64,000 nt of DNA from Georgenia wutianyii (GTDB taxonomy: Bacteria > Actinomycetota > Actinomycetes > Actinomycetales > Actinomycetaceae): NCBI RefSeq assembly GCF_006349365.1, contig NZ_CP040899.1:2480001-2544000 (forward strand). The letters are read 5' to 3'. The position numbers and the translations under genes were made by a program. Position 1 is the first letter of the stretch; each line of letters opens with the position of its first letter. Positions 42,727 to 51,123 of the stretch are shown one piece after another. The notes beneath the pieces are model-generated. The model made no database searches and was not told where the DNA came from. It saw nothing but the letters and a program-made list of their open reading frames with translations.

Positions 42727-43544
42727 CCCTCACCGTCCCCAACCGCGGCGCCGGGGCCACCGCCCGCCTCGTGCGCTGGCACACGACCGTCCAGCTGCGG
42801 TCCTCGTTCCGCAGCGCGGAGTTCGCCGTCGGCGCCATGGCGGTGCCGGTCATCCTCTACGCGATGTTCGGGCTGCCGCGCACCGGCAGCCTGCTGCCCG
42901 GCGGCACGCCCGTAACGCTGGCGATGCTCGTGTCGATCGCCTGCTACGGCGTCGTCTCCCTCGCGATCTTCACCTTCGGGGAGGACATCGCCAAGGAGCG
43001 CGGCCGCGGCTGGCCGCGCACGCTCGCCGCGACCCCGCTGCCCCGCTGGGTCGACCTCACCGGCAGGTCGCTCACCGCCGTCGTCCACGCGGCGCTCGTC
43101 GTCGGGGCGATGGCCGCGGCGGCGGTGCTCCTGGGGGACGTGCGGCTGCCCGCGGGGACGTGGCTCGTCCTCGTGGCCACGCTCGTCGGCGGGGTGCTGG
43201 CCTTCGCGCCGCTCGGCTTCGCGATCGCCTACCTCGCCCGGCCGCGGGCGGCCACCGTCATCGCCAACCTCGTCTTCCTGCCGCTGAGCTTCGCGTCGGG
43301 GTTCTTCTTCCCGCTCTCGGAGCTGCCCGACGTCCTCGCCCGGGTCGCGCCGTGGCTGCCCACCTACCACTTCGGGCAGCTCGCCTACCGCACGGTGCTG
43401 CCCGCCGAGGACCTCACGTCCTGGACGGGACTGGCGGTGCAGCCGGCGTGGGTGCACGTGGCCTGGCTCGTGGGCTCGGCCGTCGTGCTCGGGTCGGTCG
43501 CGCTCCTCGCGGCGCGGCGCGAGGCGGTGACCCGGCGGGGATGA
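42723..43544 (+). CDS. ABC-2 type exporter permease (module 2)
   Basis: A 273-residue membrane protein with six predicted helices. FTFGEDIAKERGRGWPRTLAATPL is the cytoplasmic coupling region, and FLPLSFASGFFFPLSELPDVLARVAPWLPTYHF is the conserved ABC-2 C-terminal membrane block. It pairs with the ATPase encoded immediately upstream and is presumably induced by the divergent two-component system. Only three bases separate it from the convergent VOC gene, with no visible terminator. Confidence 0.91.
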   Translation: MTLTVPNRGAGATARLVRWHTTVQLRSSFRSAEFAVGAMAVPVILYAMFGLPRTGSLLPGGTPVTLAMLVSIACYGVVSLAIFTFGEDIAKERGRGWPRTLAATPLPRWVDLTGRSLTAVVHAALVVGAMAAAAVLLGDVRLPAGTWLVLVATLVGGVLAFAPLGFAIAYLARPRAATVIANLVFLPLSFASGFFFPLSELPDVLARVAPWLPTYHFGQLAYRTVLPAEDLTSWTGLAVQPAWVHVAWLVGSAVVLGSVALLAARREAVTRRG

Positions 43545-43547
43545 GCC

Positions 43548-43961
43548 TCACTCCCCGAGGTAGGTGCCCATGCTCCACAGGTTGCCGTCGTTGTCGCGCA
43601 CGGCGAAGGTCGCGGGGTCGTAGTCCGTGGCGTGGAGCGGGGTGAGGACCTCGACGCCGGCCGCCTGGGCGCGCTGCCAGGCGGCCTCGACGCCGGCGGC
43701 GTCCGGAGCGACGACGTACACGCCGGCGGCCCCGAGGGCGCCCCAGTCCCCCGTCTTGCCGCGGGAGCCGAACATGACGCCGCCGTCGCCGTCGGGCCGG
43801 CGGGCCTCCCCGTGGACGACTGTGCCGTCGTCCTCGCGGTGCAGGGCCGTGACGACGAAGCCGAGGACGTCGGTGAGGAAGCGGGTGCCGGCGTCGACGT
43901 CGGTGAAGCCCACGCTCGGCCAGACGGCGGGGCGGGGTGCGGGAAGGTCGTGGGTGCTCAT
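43548..43961 (-). CDS. VOC (glyoxalase/bleomycin-resistance) family protein
   Basis: A 137-residue vicinal-oxygen-chelate fold protein made of two beta-alpha-beta-beta-beta halves: VGFTDVDAGTRFLTDVLGF opens the first and VYVVAPDAAGVEAAWQRAQAAG the second; DYDPATFAVRDNDGNLWSMGTY carries the typical Asp-Gly and terminal metal-site region. Such proteins act as glyoxalases, dioxygenases or drug binders; the role here is unknown. The ATG overlaps the stop of the AraC-type gene, so it is probably that regulator's main target or partner. Confidence 0.86.
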   Translation of the reverse strand: MSTHDLPAPRPAVWPSVGFTDVDAGTRFLTDVLGFVVTALHREDDGTVVHGEARRPDGDGGVMFGSRGKTGDWGALGAAGVYVVAPDAAGVEAAWQRAQAAGVEVLTPLHATDYDPATFAVRDNDGNLWSMGTYLGE

Positions 43962-44806
43962 GGGACCGATGGTCGCGCGGGGCGCCCGGCGGCGTCTTGG
44001 ACGAATGGGAGCTCCTCGCGCAGCCACGCGGTGATGCTCGTGCCGGTGAGGGAGCGCCACTCCCGGGCAAGGTGCGGCTGGTCGGCATATCCGCAGGCGA
44101 CGGCGAGGTCGGCGAGGGGCACGGGCCGGGCGCGCAGGGTGTGCTGGGCGCGTTCGAAGCGCACGACGCGCGCCGCCTCCTTCGGCGTGAGGCCGGTGGC
44201 TGCCCGGAAGCGCTCACCGAGGTGGCGGCGTCCCCAGCCCACGTGCGCGGCGACTGCCGCCACCGGCGCCGTCCCGTGGCTCACGAGGATGAGGCGCCAC
44301 GCCTCGGCGACCTCCGCGGCCACGCCCGCCGGGCCGGGCTCCGCTCCCCACCGCCGGGCCGCCAGGCGCTCGAGGAGGACGGTGTCGAGCAGCCGGAAGC
44401 GCTCGTCCCACCCGCCCGCGGCGCGGAGACGCTCGACCATCCGGGCTGCCCGGGCGCCGAGGACGTCGGCGAGGTCGACCGCGCGGTCCCGCAGCTCCCC
44501 GCCGGGGACGCCGAGGAGCACGCGCGAGCCGAGCGGGGTCAGCCCGTACTGCAGGCCCTCCTGGGGACCCGAGGCGTCGATGAGCGCAGGGCGGGTGTGC
44601 AGGCCGCCGGCCACGCCGTGCGCGCTCACCGGTTCGCCCATCCCGCTGACCATGAGCGGGGCGAGGAGCTCGACGACGAGCGTGAGGTGACGGGAGGGCA
44701 GCCCCCTGTGCACCCCCGTCGGGAAGGCAGGGGCACGGTAGCCGACCGCCGAGGACACCAGTGGCCGCAGCGGCGCCGGCGGGACGTGCGTCACGAGCCC
44801 GGACAC
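43958..44806 (-). CDS. AraC-family transcriptional regulator
   Basis: A 282-residue regulator. The N-terminal ~150 residues are a variable effector domain (HLTLVVELLAPLMVSG, PLGSRVLLGVPGGELRDRAV). The C-terminal double helix-turn-helix contains VAAHVGWGRRHLGERFRAATGLTPKEAARVVRFERA and LAVACGYADQPHLAREWRSLTGTSITAWL. Two GTG starts are possible; I took the outer one, although GGAGGGG is better spaced for the inner one four codons later. A short palindrome (CCTGTGCC-N7-GGCACAGG, 44888-44910) upstream is a candidate operator. Confidence 0.85.
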   Translation of the reverse strand: MSGLVTHVPPAPLRPLVSSAVGYRAPAFPTGVHRGLPSRHLTLVVELLAPLMVSGMGEPVSAHGVAGGLHTRPALIDASGPQEGLQYGLTPLGSRVLLGVPGGELRDRAVDLADVLGARAARMVERLRAAGGWDERFRLLDTVLLERLAARRWGAEPGPAGVAAEVAEAWRLILVSHGTAPVAAVAAHVGWGRRHLGERFRAATGLTPKEAARVVRFERAQHTLRARPVPLADLAVACGYADQPHLAREWRSLTGTSITAWLREELPFVQDAAGRPARPSVP

Positions 44807-45031
44807 CCCTCCATGGTGCCCCGCCCCCGCCCCACCGTCGAGGGTGCCCGGTGCCCTGCTGCCCACCCGCCCTCTCCGCGCACAGTGCCTGTGCCTTGAC
44901 CCGGCACAGGGCGCGGGCCGGTACCCACGACGCGCTGACCCCCGTCCTGCTCGGCAGCGGCCGGGAGGTCGCGGCACCCTGACGTCGGGAAAACCGGTGC
45001 ACCGGGCGCACACGCCGGGCACCCTGTGGTC

Positions 45032-45223
45032 GTGAGCACCCACGAGCTGCCCGCGGTCGGAGCCCCCGCGAAGCGCGCGCTCACGCAGGCCGGCGTGAGG
45101 ACGCTCGAGGACGTCGCCGCGTGGTCGGAGGACAACCTGCTCGCCCTGCACGGCGTCGGACCACGTGCCGTCCGGATCCTGCGCGAAGCCCTCGCCGAGC
45201 ACGACCTCTCCCTCGCCGACTGA
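45032..45223 (+). CDS. Small helix-hairpin-helix DNA-binding-like protein
   Basis: A 63-residue protein with a helix-hairpin-helix fold like the C-terminal domain of the RNA polymerase alpha subunit: LPAVGAPAKRALTQAGVRTLEDVA and LLALHGVGPRAVRILREALAEH, including the GVGP hairpin. Small stand-alone proteins of this type are common in actinobacteria and presumed to bind DNA. The inner GTG lies six bases after CACCCT, suggesting a leaderless start; an outer GTG two codons upstream is less likely. Repeat array 2 follows it. Confidence 0.75.
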   Translation: MSTHELPAVGAPAKRALTQAGVRTLEDVAAWSEDNLLALHGVGPRAVRILREALAEHDLSLAD

Positions 45224-45271
45224 CCCCACCCCAGCCCTCCAAGCACCTCACCCTCCCCCAGCCCCCACCCG

Positions 45272-45516
45272 CGGCAGCCGACTTCCGCACGACAGCCGAC
45301 TTCCGCTCACCCGGCTCGAGACGGCGTCCACCAGCACAAGGTGTGGACTCATCGACCTCTGAGGTCCACGAGTCCACACTCAAGCGTCCGAGTCGCCGAG
45401 CAGGGAGCGTCAGGGGCGGGGACGAACGGGCACAACTCCGCTCTCACGCAGAAGTCGGCTCTCGCGCACAAGTCCGCTCTCGCGCAAAAGTCGGCTCTCG
45501 CGCAGAAGTCGGCTCT
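45272..45516. repeat. 18-bp repeat array 2 with central palindrome
   Basis: Two units of CGACAGCCGACTTCCGC type (45272-45307) face five inverted units of CGCGCACAAGTCCGCTCT type (45427-45516). Between them, 45341-45379 is a separate palindrome: GTGTGGACTC and GACCTC pair with GAGGTC and GAGTCCACAC around a single T (16 of 19 positions). The array lies between the small HhH gene and the lacI promoter. Confidence 0.92.
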
Positions 45517-45569
45517 CGCGGGAGAAGCGGGCTGGTGGGCGGGGCACGGTGGGCAGGCGGGCGGACGGG

Positions 45570-45599
45570 TTGACAAGGTCTCCCGGGCGGTGCCAGGAT
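45570..45599 (+). promoter_or_regulatory. Promoter of the lacI-ABC catabolic operon
   Basis: TTGACA at 45570 and CAGGAT at 45594, 18 bases apart. Geometry and sequence mirror the other lacI-linked promoter at 28770. The first operator begins 10 bases downstream. Confidence 0.7.
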
Positions 45600-45609
45600 C
45601 CCGGCAGTC

Positions 45610-45653
45610 GGAATCGTTTCCAAGGCCGCCAGGACGCGGTTGGAAACGATTCC
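45610..45653. promoter_or_regulatory. Paired LacI-family operators
   Basis: GGAATCGTTTCCAA (45610-45623) and its exact complement TTGGAAACGATTCC (45640-45653). Each is itself near-palindromic around CG, the LacI-family pattern, and their centres are 32 bases apart, about three helical turns. Two dimers, or a tetramer, of the downstream regulator could bind the same face of the DNA over the transcription start. Confidence 0.88.
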
Positions 45654-45693
45654 GGATCAGCAACGGTGCACAGCCAATGGAGGTGACTCGACG

Positions 45694-46734
45694 GTGACGT
45701 CCCAACGCGCGACCCTCATCCAGGTCGCCGAGCTCGCCGGGGTCTCCCTCGCGTCGACGTCGCGGGCGCTGCACGGCACGGGCGCCAGCCCGGCCATGGT
45801 CGAGCGGGTCCGCGCCGCGGCCGCCGAGCTCGGCTACAGCCCTCAGATGATGGGCCGCTCGCTGCGCATGAAGCGCACCTTCCAGGTGGCCTTCGCCGTC
45901 GCGGACATCGGCAACCCGGTCTACACCGAGATGCTCACCGCCCTGCACGGCGTGCTCGCCCCCCACGGCTACCGCGTCGTCGTCATGTCGACAGGCGACT
46001 CCCTGTCCTCCACCATCGACCTCGTCCGCAGCCTCGACGGCGGGTTCGTCGACGGGATGATCATCAGCCCGCTGCGCCTCGACGACACCTTCGTCAGCGC
46101 CGTGGAGAAGGCGGCGGTGCCGGTCGTCGTCATCGGCCGCTCGCTCGCCGAGCACGGCATCGACTCCGTCTCCACCGACTCCGCCGGCGGCATCGCGCTG
46201 GCCGTCGAGCACCTCGTCGCGACCGGACGACGGCGCATCGGGTTCCTCAACGGCCCGCTCGACACCACCCCGGGTGAGGCCCGGCAGCGCGGCTTCGACG
46301 CCGCGACCGCATCCCCGTCCTTCGGGACGGAGGTCGCCGGCACCCAGGTCGCGGACGACTTCACCGTCGCCGCGGGCGTCGCGGCCGCCCACCGGCTGCT
46401 GGACTCCGCTCCCGACGCCGTCGTCGCCGCCAACGACCTCCTCGCCATCGGCGCCATCCGCGCCGCGGGCGAGCGGGGGCTCACGGTGCCCGGCGACCTC
46501 GCCGTCACCGGCATGGACGACACCGAGCTCGGCCGGGTCTTCCAGCCGAGCCTCACCAGCGTCTCCCTCGGGTCCGGCCGCCGTGGCCGGCTCGCCGCCG
46601 AGCTCATGCTCGGCCTGCTCGACGACGACGCCGAGCGGGGCCGCTTCCTGCTCGTCGGACCCGAGCTCATGGTGCGCGAGTCCTCGGTGGACACCCGGCG
46701 CCACCCCACCACCACCGACAAGGAGGACGCATGA
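45694..46734 (+). CDS. LacI-family repressor of the catabolic operon
   Basis: A 346-residue regulator. The helix-turn-helix is LIQVAELAGVSLASTSRALHG and the hinge is YSPQMMGRSLRM; the sugar-binding domain shows FAVADIGNPVYTEMLTALH, VVIGRSLAEHGIDSVSTDS, VVAANDLLAIGAIRAAGE and LAVTGMDDTELG. GGAGGTG eight bases before the GTG supports the start. It is the first gene of the operon it controls, overlapping the first permease by ATGA, so it is autoregulated. Its paired operators lie just upstream. Confidence 0.94.
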   Translation: MTSQRATLIQVAELAGVSLASTSRALHGTGASPAMVERVRAAAAELGYSPQMMGRSLRMKRTFQVAFAVADIGNPVYTEMLTALHGVLAPHGYRVVVMSTGDSLSSTIDLVRSLDGGFVDGMIISPLRLDDTFVSAVEKAAVPVVVIGRSLAEHGIDSVSTDSAGGIALAVEHLVATGRRRIGFLNGPLDTTPGEARQRGFDAATASPSFGTEVAGTQVADDFTVAAGVAAAHRLLDSAPDAVVAANDLLAIGAIRAAGERGLTVPGDLAVTGMDDTELGRVFQPSLTSVSLGSGRRGRLAAELMLGLLDDDAERGRFLLVGPELMVRESSVDTRRHPTTTDKEDA

Positions 46735-47705
46735 CGGCACCCACCCTCGCCGCGGGGGCCAACCCGCGCGTGCCCGCACCCCGCCCGAGCCGGGGCTCGG
46801 GCCGGCGGCGCAGCGGGCTCGAGCGCGCCAGGCGACGTGAGGCCGCGGCCCTCGTCATCCCGTCGCTCATCCCGATCCTCGTCCTCAGCGTCGCGCCGCT
46901 CATCATCGGCGTGGCCCTCGCGTTCACCGACGCGCGCCTCGTGCGCAACCCGGAGTACACGTTCGTCGGGGTCGACAACTTCAGCCGCCTCGCGGCGAAC
47001 TCCTTCTTCTGGGACTCCTTCCGCATCGGCATGGTCTGGGCGGTGTCGGTGACGCTGCTCCAGCTGCTCGCCGCGCTCGGACTCGCGCTGCTGCTCAACT
47101 CCGGGCTGCGCTTGCAGGGCCTGACCCGGGTGCTCGCCCTCATCCCGTGGGCGATGCCCCCGGTGGTCGTGGCGATCATGTGGCAGATGATCTACTCGCC
47201 CAACGCCGGGCCGCTCAACGCCGCGCTCGGCGCGGTGGGCCTGCCGGACGACATCAACTGGCTGGCCGACTTCTCCACCGCACTGCCGGCGGTCATCGTC
47301 GTCGGCGTGTGGGTCGGCATGCCGCAGACCACCGTCACCCTCCTCGCCGGCCTCCAGCAGATCCCGGGCGAGCTCAACGAGGCGGCGTCGATGGACGGCG
47401 CCAGCGCCTGGCAGCGGTTCACCGCCGTCACGTGGCCGAGCCTGCGGCCCATCGTCACCTCGATCACGTCGCTGAACTTCATCTGGAACTTCAACTCCTT
47501 CTCCCTGGTCTACGTCCTCACCGAGGGCGGACCGGGCGGCCGGACGATGCTCCCGATGCTCTTCACCTACCTCGAGGCCTTCAAGAACCGGAACATCGGC
47601 TACGCCGCGGCGATGGGCGTCGTCCTCGTCGTCGTCGTCGTCATCCTCCTCACCGTCTACCTGTGGTCGCAGTTCCGCGAGGACCGCACCGGGAAGAAGG
47701 GCTGA
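46731..47705 (+). CDS. Sugar ABC transporter permease, MalF type
   Basis: A 324-residue inner-membrane permease of carbohydrate uptake family CUT1, with six predicted helices after a basic, Arg-rich N-terminus. The EAA loop NEAASMDGASAWQRFTAVTWP contacts the ATPase. ALIPWAMPPVVVAIMWQMIYSPNAGPLN is a typical MalF/UgpA segment. Its gene overlaps lacI and is followed by the MalG-type gene after four bases. No ATPase gene is present, so a shared MsiK-like ATPase elsewhere would power it. Confidence 0.94.
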   Translation: MTAPTLAAGANPRVPAPRPSRGSGRRRSGLERARRREAAALVIPSLIPILVLSVAPLIIGVALAFTDARLVRNPEYTFVGVDNFSRLAANSFFWDSFRIGMVWAVSVTLLQLLAALGLALLLNSGLRLQGLTRVLALIPWAMPPVVVAIMWQMIYSPNAGPLNAALGAVGLPDDINWLADFSTALPAVIVVGVWVGMPQTTVTLLAGLQQIPGELNEAASMDGASAWQRFTAVTWPSLRPIVTSITSLNFIWNFNSFSLVYVLTEGGPGGRTMLPMLFTYLEAFKNRNIGYAAAMGVVLVVVVVILLTVYLWSQFREDRTGKKG

Positions 47706-47709
47706 ACGC

Positions 47710-48537
47710 GTGCGCACCCTCATCCGTCCCGCCCAGTACGCGGCGCTGGTCGCCTACATCGTTTTCCTCGGGTTCCCACTGCTGTGGCTCATGTCGGCCT
47801 CGCTGAAGTCCTCCGGTGAGCTCAACTCGCTGTCGATCAGCCTCATCCCGCAGGAGTGGCACTGGGAGAACTACTCCCAGGCGCTCGCCCGCCAGGGCCT
47901 GGTCCGGTCCGCGGCGAACAGCACCGCGGTCGCCCTCGTCTCCACGGTGCTCGTCATCGTCATCGCGATGCCGGCCGCCTACGTCCTCGCGCGGCTCAAG
48001 GGCAAGGTCCGCGCCGCCGGGATCGGCTGGATCCTGGTGAGCCAGGTGTTCCCGGTCATCCTCATCATCCTGCCGCTGTTCCTCATCCTGCGGACCCTGG
48101 GCCTCACCGACAGCCTCGTCGGCCTCACCCTCGTCCACACGACCTACACGCTGCCCTTCGCGCTGTGGATGCTCCAGGGCTACGTCACGGGCATCCCCAC
48201 GGACCTCGAGGAGGCGGGCTCGATGGACGGCGCGCCCCGCGTGCGGGTGCTGCGCTCGATCGTCTTCCCCCTCCTGCTGCCCGGCGTCGTCGCCACAGCG
48301 ATGTTCTCCTTCGTCTCCTCGTGGAACGAGTTCTTCTTCGCCCTCGTCCTGCTCCAGTCCCCGGAGAACTACACCCTGCCCATCACGCTGAAGATGTTCA
48401 TCGGCGGGGAGGGCAAGGTCGCGCTCGGCCCGCTGGCGGCCGGCTCGGTGCTCGCCGCGATCCCGAGCATCGTCTTCTTCTCGATCATGCAGCGAAAGCT
48501 CACCGGCGGACTCCTCGCCGGTGCCGTCAAGGGCTGA
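47710..48537 (+). CDS. Sugar ABC transporter permease, MalG type
   Basis: A 275-residue partner permease of family CUT1, with six helices and EAA loop EEAGSMDGAPRVRVLRSIVFP. IPQEWHWENYSQAL in the first periplasmic loop and TAMFSFVSSWNEFFFALVLLQ near the end are standard in MalG/UgpE proteins. GTG start. Forms the heterodimeric channel with the upstream protein; substrate specificity resides mainly in the binding protein encoded next. Confidence 0.94.
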   Translation: MRTLIRPAQYAALVAYIVFLGFPLLWLMSASLKSSGELNSLSISLIPQEWHWENYSQALARQGLVRSAANSTAVALVSTVLVIVIAMPAAYVLARLKGKVRAAGIGWILVSQVFPVILIILPLFLILRTLGLTDSLVGLTLVHTTYTLPFALWMLQGYVTGIPTDLEEAGSMDGAPRVRVLRSIVFPLLLPGVVATAMFSFVSSWNEFFFALVLLQSPENYTLPITLKMFIGGEGKVALGPLAAGSVLAAIPSIVFFSIMQRKLTGGLLAGAVKG

Positions 48538-48580
48538 CCCCGAACCTTCCTCCCCATCCCACCCCTGAAAGGTCAACCAC

Positions 48581-49861
48581 ATGAAGATCCGTGGAGCTTC
48601 CACAGTCGCATGCCTCACGATCGCCGCGCTCACCCTCGCCGCCTGCGGCGGCGGGGACGAGGACGGCAGCGCGGACGGCCCGGTGACCCTCACCTTCCAG
48701 TCGCTCTCCGACCAGCCGGCCGCCATCGCGGCCACCGAGGCCATCGTCGCCGAGTGGAACGAGGCCAACCCCGACGTCCAGGTCGAGATCGTCCCCGCGG
48801 GCTGGGACGGCATCTACGACAAGCTCATCACCCAGTTCAACGGCGGCGCCGCACCGGACGTCATCCACTACGAGGCCGCGAGCATCGTCCCCTTCGCGGC
48901 CGACGGCTACCTCGCCGACCTCTCGGAGTACATGTCCGACGAGCGCCGCGAGGACATCCCCGAGGGCATCCTCGACGCCGTGACCGTCGACGGCGAGGTC
49001 ATCGCCTACCCCACCGAGCTGCAGTCCTACATGGTCTTCGCGAACACCGCGATGCTCGAGGCGGCGGGCGTGGAGATCCCCTCCGGCGAGACGATGACGT
49101 GGGACGAGCTGCGCGAGCTGGCGCAGGCGACGACGACCGACGGCGTCCACGGGCTGGGCTGGGGCCTGGCGAGCCCGACCGCGGCGTTCATGTCCTTCGC
49201 CCCGGGCTTCGGCGGGACCTTCTTCGAGGGCACCGGCGCCGACGCGTCGCTCACCATCGGCGAGGGTGAGCTGTCCGTGCCCGAGCTCGTCCACACGATG
49301 GCGTTCGAGGACCAGACGATCCTGCCGGTCACCCTCACCCAGTCCGGCTCGGAGACCCTCGCCTCCTTCTACGGCGAGCAGATCGCGATGACGATCCAGG
49401 GCTCCTTCCAGGCCGCGAACATCGCCACCGACGCCCCCGAGGGCCTCGAGTGGACCGTGCTGCCCCCGCTCGCCGGCCCCGACGGCGCCGGGCAGGCCGC
49501 CAACCCGCAGACGCTGTCGGTGAACATCGACTCCGAGCACGTCGAGGAGTCCGCGGCGTTCATCGAGTTCTTCACCGAGACGGAGAACCTCGCGGCCCTC
49601 AACGAGGCCGACGCCCTCATCCCGGCCACGACGTCCGCGCAGGAGCTCATGGCCGAGCAGCTCGGTGACGAGAACGGCTGGGCGACCATCCTGTCCTCCG
49701 GCCAGCACCTCGTCTCGGCGCCGTACCTCTTCGTCGACGCCTACGCGCAGTGGAAGGACACCGTGGCGACCCCCGCCTTCCAGCGCTACCTCGCGCAGGA
49801 GATCGACGCCGACGGCCTCGCCGGCCAGCTCGAGGACGGCTGGGCCGAGATCACCGGCTGA
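48581..49861 (+). CDS. Extracellular sugar-binding lipoprotein of the ABC importer
   Basis: A 426-residue solute-binding protein anchored by lipidation (lipobox LAAC, Cys ~22). The fold follows the MalE/UgpB family: VTLTFQSLSDQPAAI, FNGGAAPDVIHYEAASIVPFAADGYLADLS, YPTELQSYMVFANTAMLEAAG and FYGEQIAMTIQGSFQ. It delivers substrate to the two permeases encoded upstream. Ligand unknown; the downstream glycohydrolases and kinase suggest a ribosyl or other N-/O-glycosyl compound. AAAGG precedes the ATG. Confidence 0.93.
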   Translation: MKIRGASTVACLTIAALTLAACGGGDEDGSADGPVTLTFQSLSDQPAAIAATEAIVAEWNEANPDVQVEIVPAGWDGIYDKLITQFNGGAAPDVIHYEAASIVPFAADGYLADLSEYMSDERREDIPEGILDAVTVDGEVIAYPTELQSYMVFANTAMLEAAGVEIPSGETMTWDELRELAQATTTDGVHGLGWGLASPTAAFMSFAPGFGGTFFEGTGADASLTIGEGELSVPELVHTMAFEDQTILPVTLTQSGSETLASFYGEQIAMTIQGSFQAANIATDAPEGLEWTVLPPLAGPDGAGQAANPQTLSVNIDSEHVEESAAFIEFFTETENLAALNEADALIPATTSAQELMAEQLGDENGWATILSSGQHLVSAPYLFVDAYAQWKDTVATPAFQRYLAQEIDADGLAGQLEDGWAEITG

Positions 49862-49959
49862 ACCGACGCCCGCGGTGGTGGCCTGGCGCCACCACCGCGG
49901 GCCACCACCGCATCACCGCACCGGACCGTAGGACGAACGAACGAGCAGGGAGCAGATCC

Positions 49960-51123
49960 GTGAGCTGGCTGGACGACCGATGCATGGCGGTGATCACCGG
50001 CGCCGCCGTCGGAGACGCCCTGGGGGGAGCCACCGAGGGGTGGACCCCGGAGCAGATCGAGGAGCGGCACGGTGGCCGGGTGCGGGGCATCGTCGGCCCC
50101 TGGTACGAGAACTGGCGTACCGCGCGCCCGATCGCGCCGTACCACAAGGGTGACGGGCACATCACCGACGACACCCTCATGACGCGGGCGCTCGTCGAGG
50201 TCTACGCCAAGCGGCGGGCGCACCTCGACGCGTACGCCGTCGCCGAGGACCTCGTCCCGCTGATGATCGGTGAGCCGCGCTGGATCCCCGAGCTGGAGGA
50301 CGAGGCGCTCATCCTCCAGCGGGTCTTCCTCGCCGAGAAGTGGATCGTCGCCCGCCTGCACTACGGGCACGTCGACCCGCGCGAGGCGGGCGTGGGCAAC
50401 GTCGTCAACTGCGGTGCCGCGATGTACATGGCGCCCGTCGGCCTGGCCAACGCCGGGGACCCGCGGGCCGCCTACGCCGAGGCGATCGACGTCGCCGGGG
50501 CGCACCAGTCGAGCTACGGCCGGGAGGCGGCGGGCGTGTTCGCGGCGATGGTCGCGGCCGCCGTCGCCCCCGGCGCGAGTGTCGACGACGTCGTCCGGGC
50601 GGCCCTGGACGTCGCCCACGACGGGACGGCGGACGCGCTGCGGGCCGTCGTCGACGCCGTCGCCGGGCGCGAGGTCCCCGCCGACGACGACGGCGAGCGC
50701 GAGCTGGCCCGCGTCGTGCGCGAGGCCGTGGCCCCCTACGACTCGGTGGGCCCGGAGTACCGGCAGATGTCGATGGACGCCCGCCGGCCCTCCCGCACGA
50801 AGTCCATCGAGGAGCTGCCCGCGGCGCTCGGCTTCGTCCTCGGCCACCGCGGCGACTTCCGCGGCGCCGTGCTCGGCGCGGTGAACTACGGCCGCGACGC
50901 CGACTCGATCGCCGTCATGGCCGGCGCCGTGTGCGCGGGACTCGGCGGCACCGAGGTCGTGCCCACCGAGTGGCTGGACGAGATCGAGCGCGCGAGCCGC
51001 ACGGACGTGCGGGCCACCGGCCGACTCATGGCCGACGCCGCCCGGGACATCCTGCGCGCCGACGCCGAGCGTGCCCGCGCCCGGGCCGAGGCGCTCGCCG
51101 GGCTCGCCGAGGTGCCGGCATGA
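49960..51123 (+). CDS. ADP-ribosylglycohydrolase-fold enzyme 1
   Basis: A 387-residue, all-helical dinuclear-magnesium hydrolase of the ADP-ribosylglycohydrolase family. Metal ligands fit ITDDTLMTRA near residue 71 (TDDT motif) and NYGRDADSIAVMAGA near residue 309. The N-terminal GAAVGDALGGATEGW is the family opening. There is no signal peptide, so the substrate is cytoplasmic. In this operon it more plausibly cleaves an imported small N- or O-glycoside than protein-bound ADP-ribose. GGGAG lies eight bases before the GTG. The gene overlaps the next one by ATGA. Confidence 0.87.
   Translation: MSWLDDRCMAVITGAAVGDALGGATEGWTPEQIEERHGGRVRGIVGPWYENWRTARPIAPYHKGDGHITDDTLMTRALVEVYAKRRAHLDAYAVAEDLVPLMIGEPRWIPELEDEALILQRVFLAEKWIVARLHYGHVDPREAGVGNVVNCGAAMYMAPVGLANAGDPRAAYAEAIDVAGAHQSSYGREAAGVFAAMVAAAVAPGASVDDVVRAALDVAHDGTADALRAVVDAVAGREVPADDDGERELARVVREAVAPYDSVGPEYRQMSMDARRPSRTKSIEELPAALGFVLGHRGDFRGAVLGAVNYGRDADSIAVMAGAVCAGLGGTEVVPTEWLDEIERASRTDVRATGRLMADAARDILRADAERARARAEALAGLAEVPA

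Noticed and set aside
45694..49861. A complete, self-sufficient sugar ABC transporter
   Set aside because: No ATPase gene is encoded in the operon; actinobacterial CUT1 importers usually borrow a shared MsiK-type ATPase, so I describe it as incomplete.
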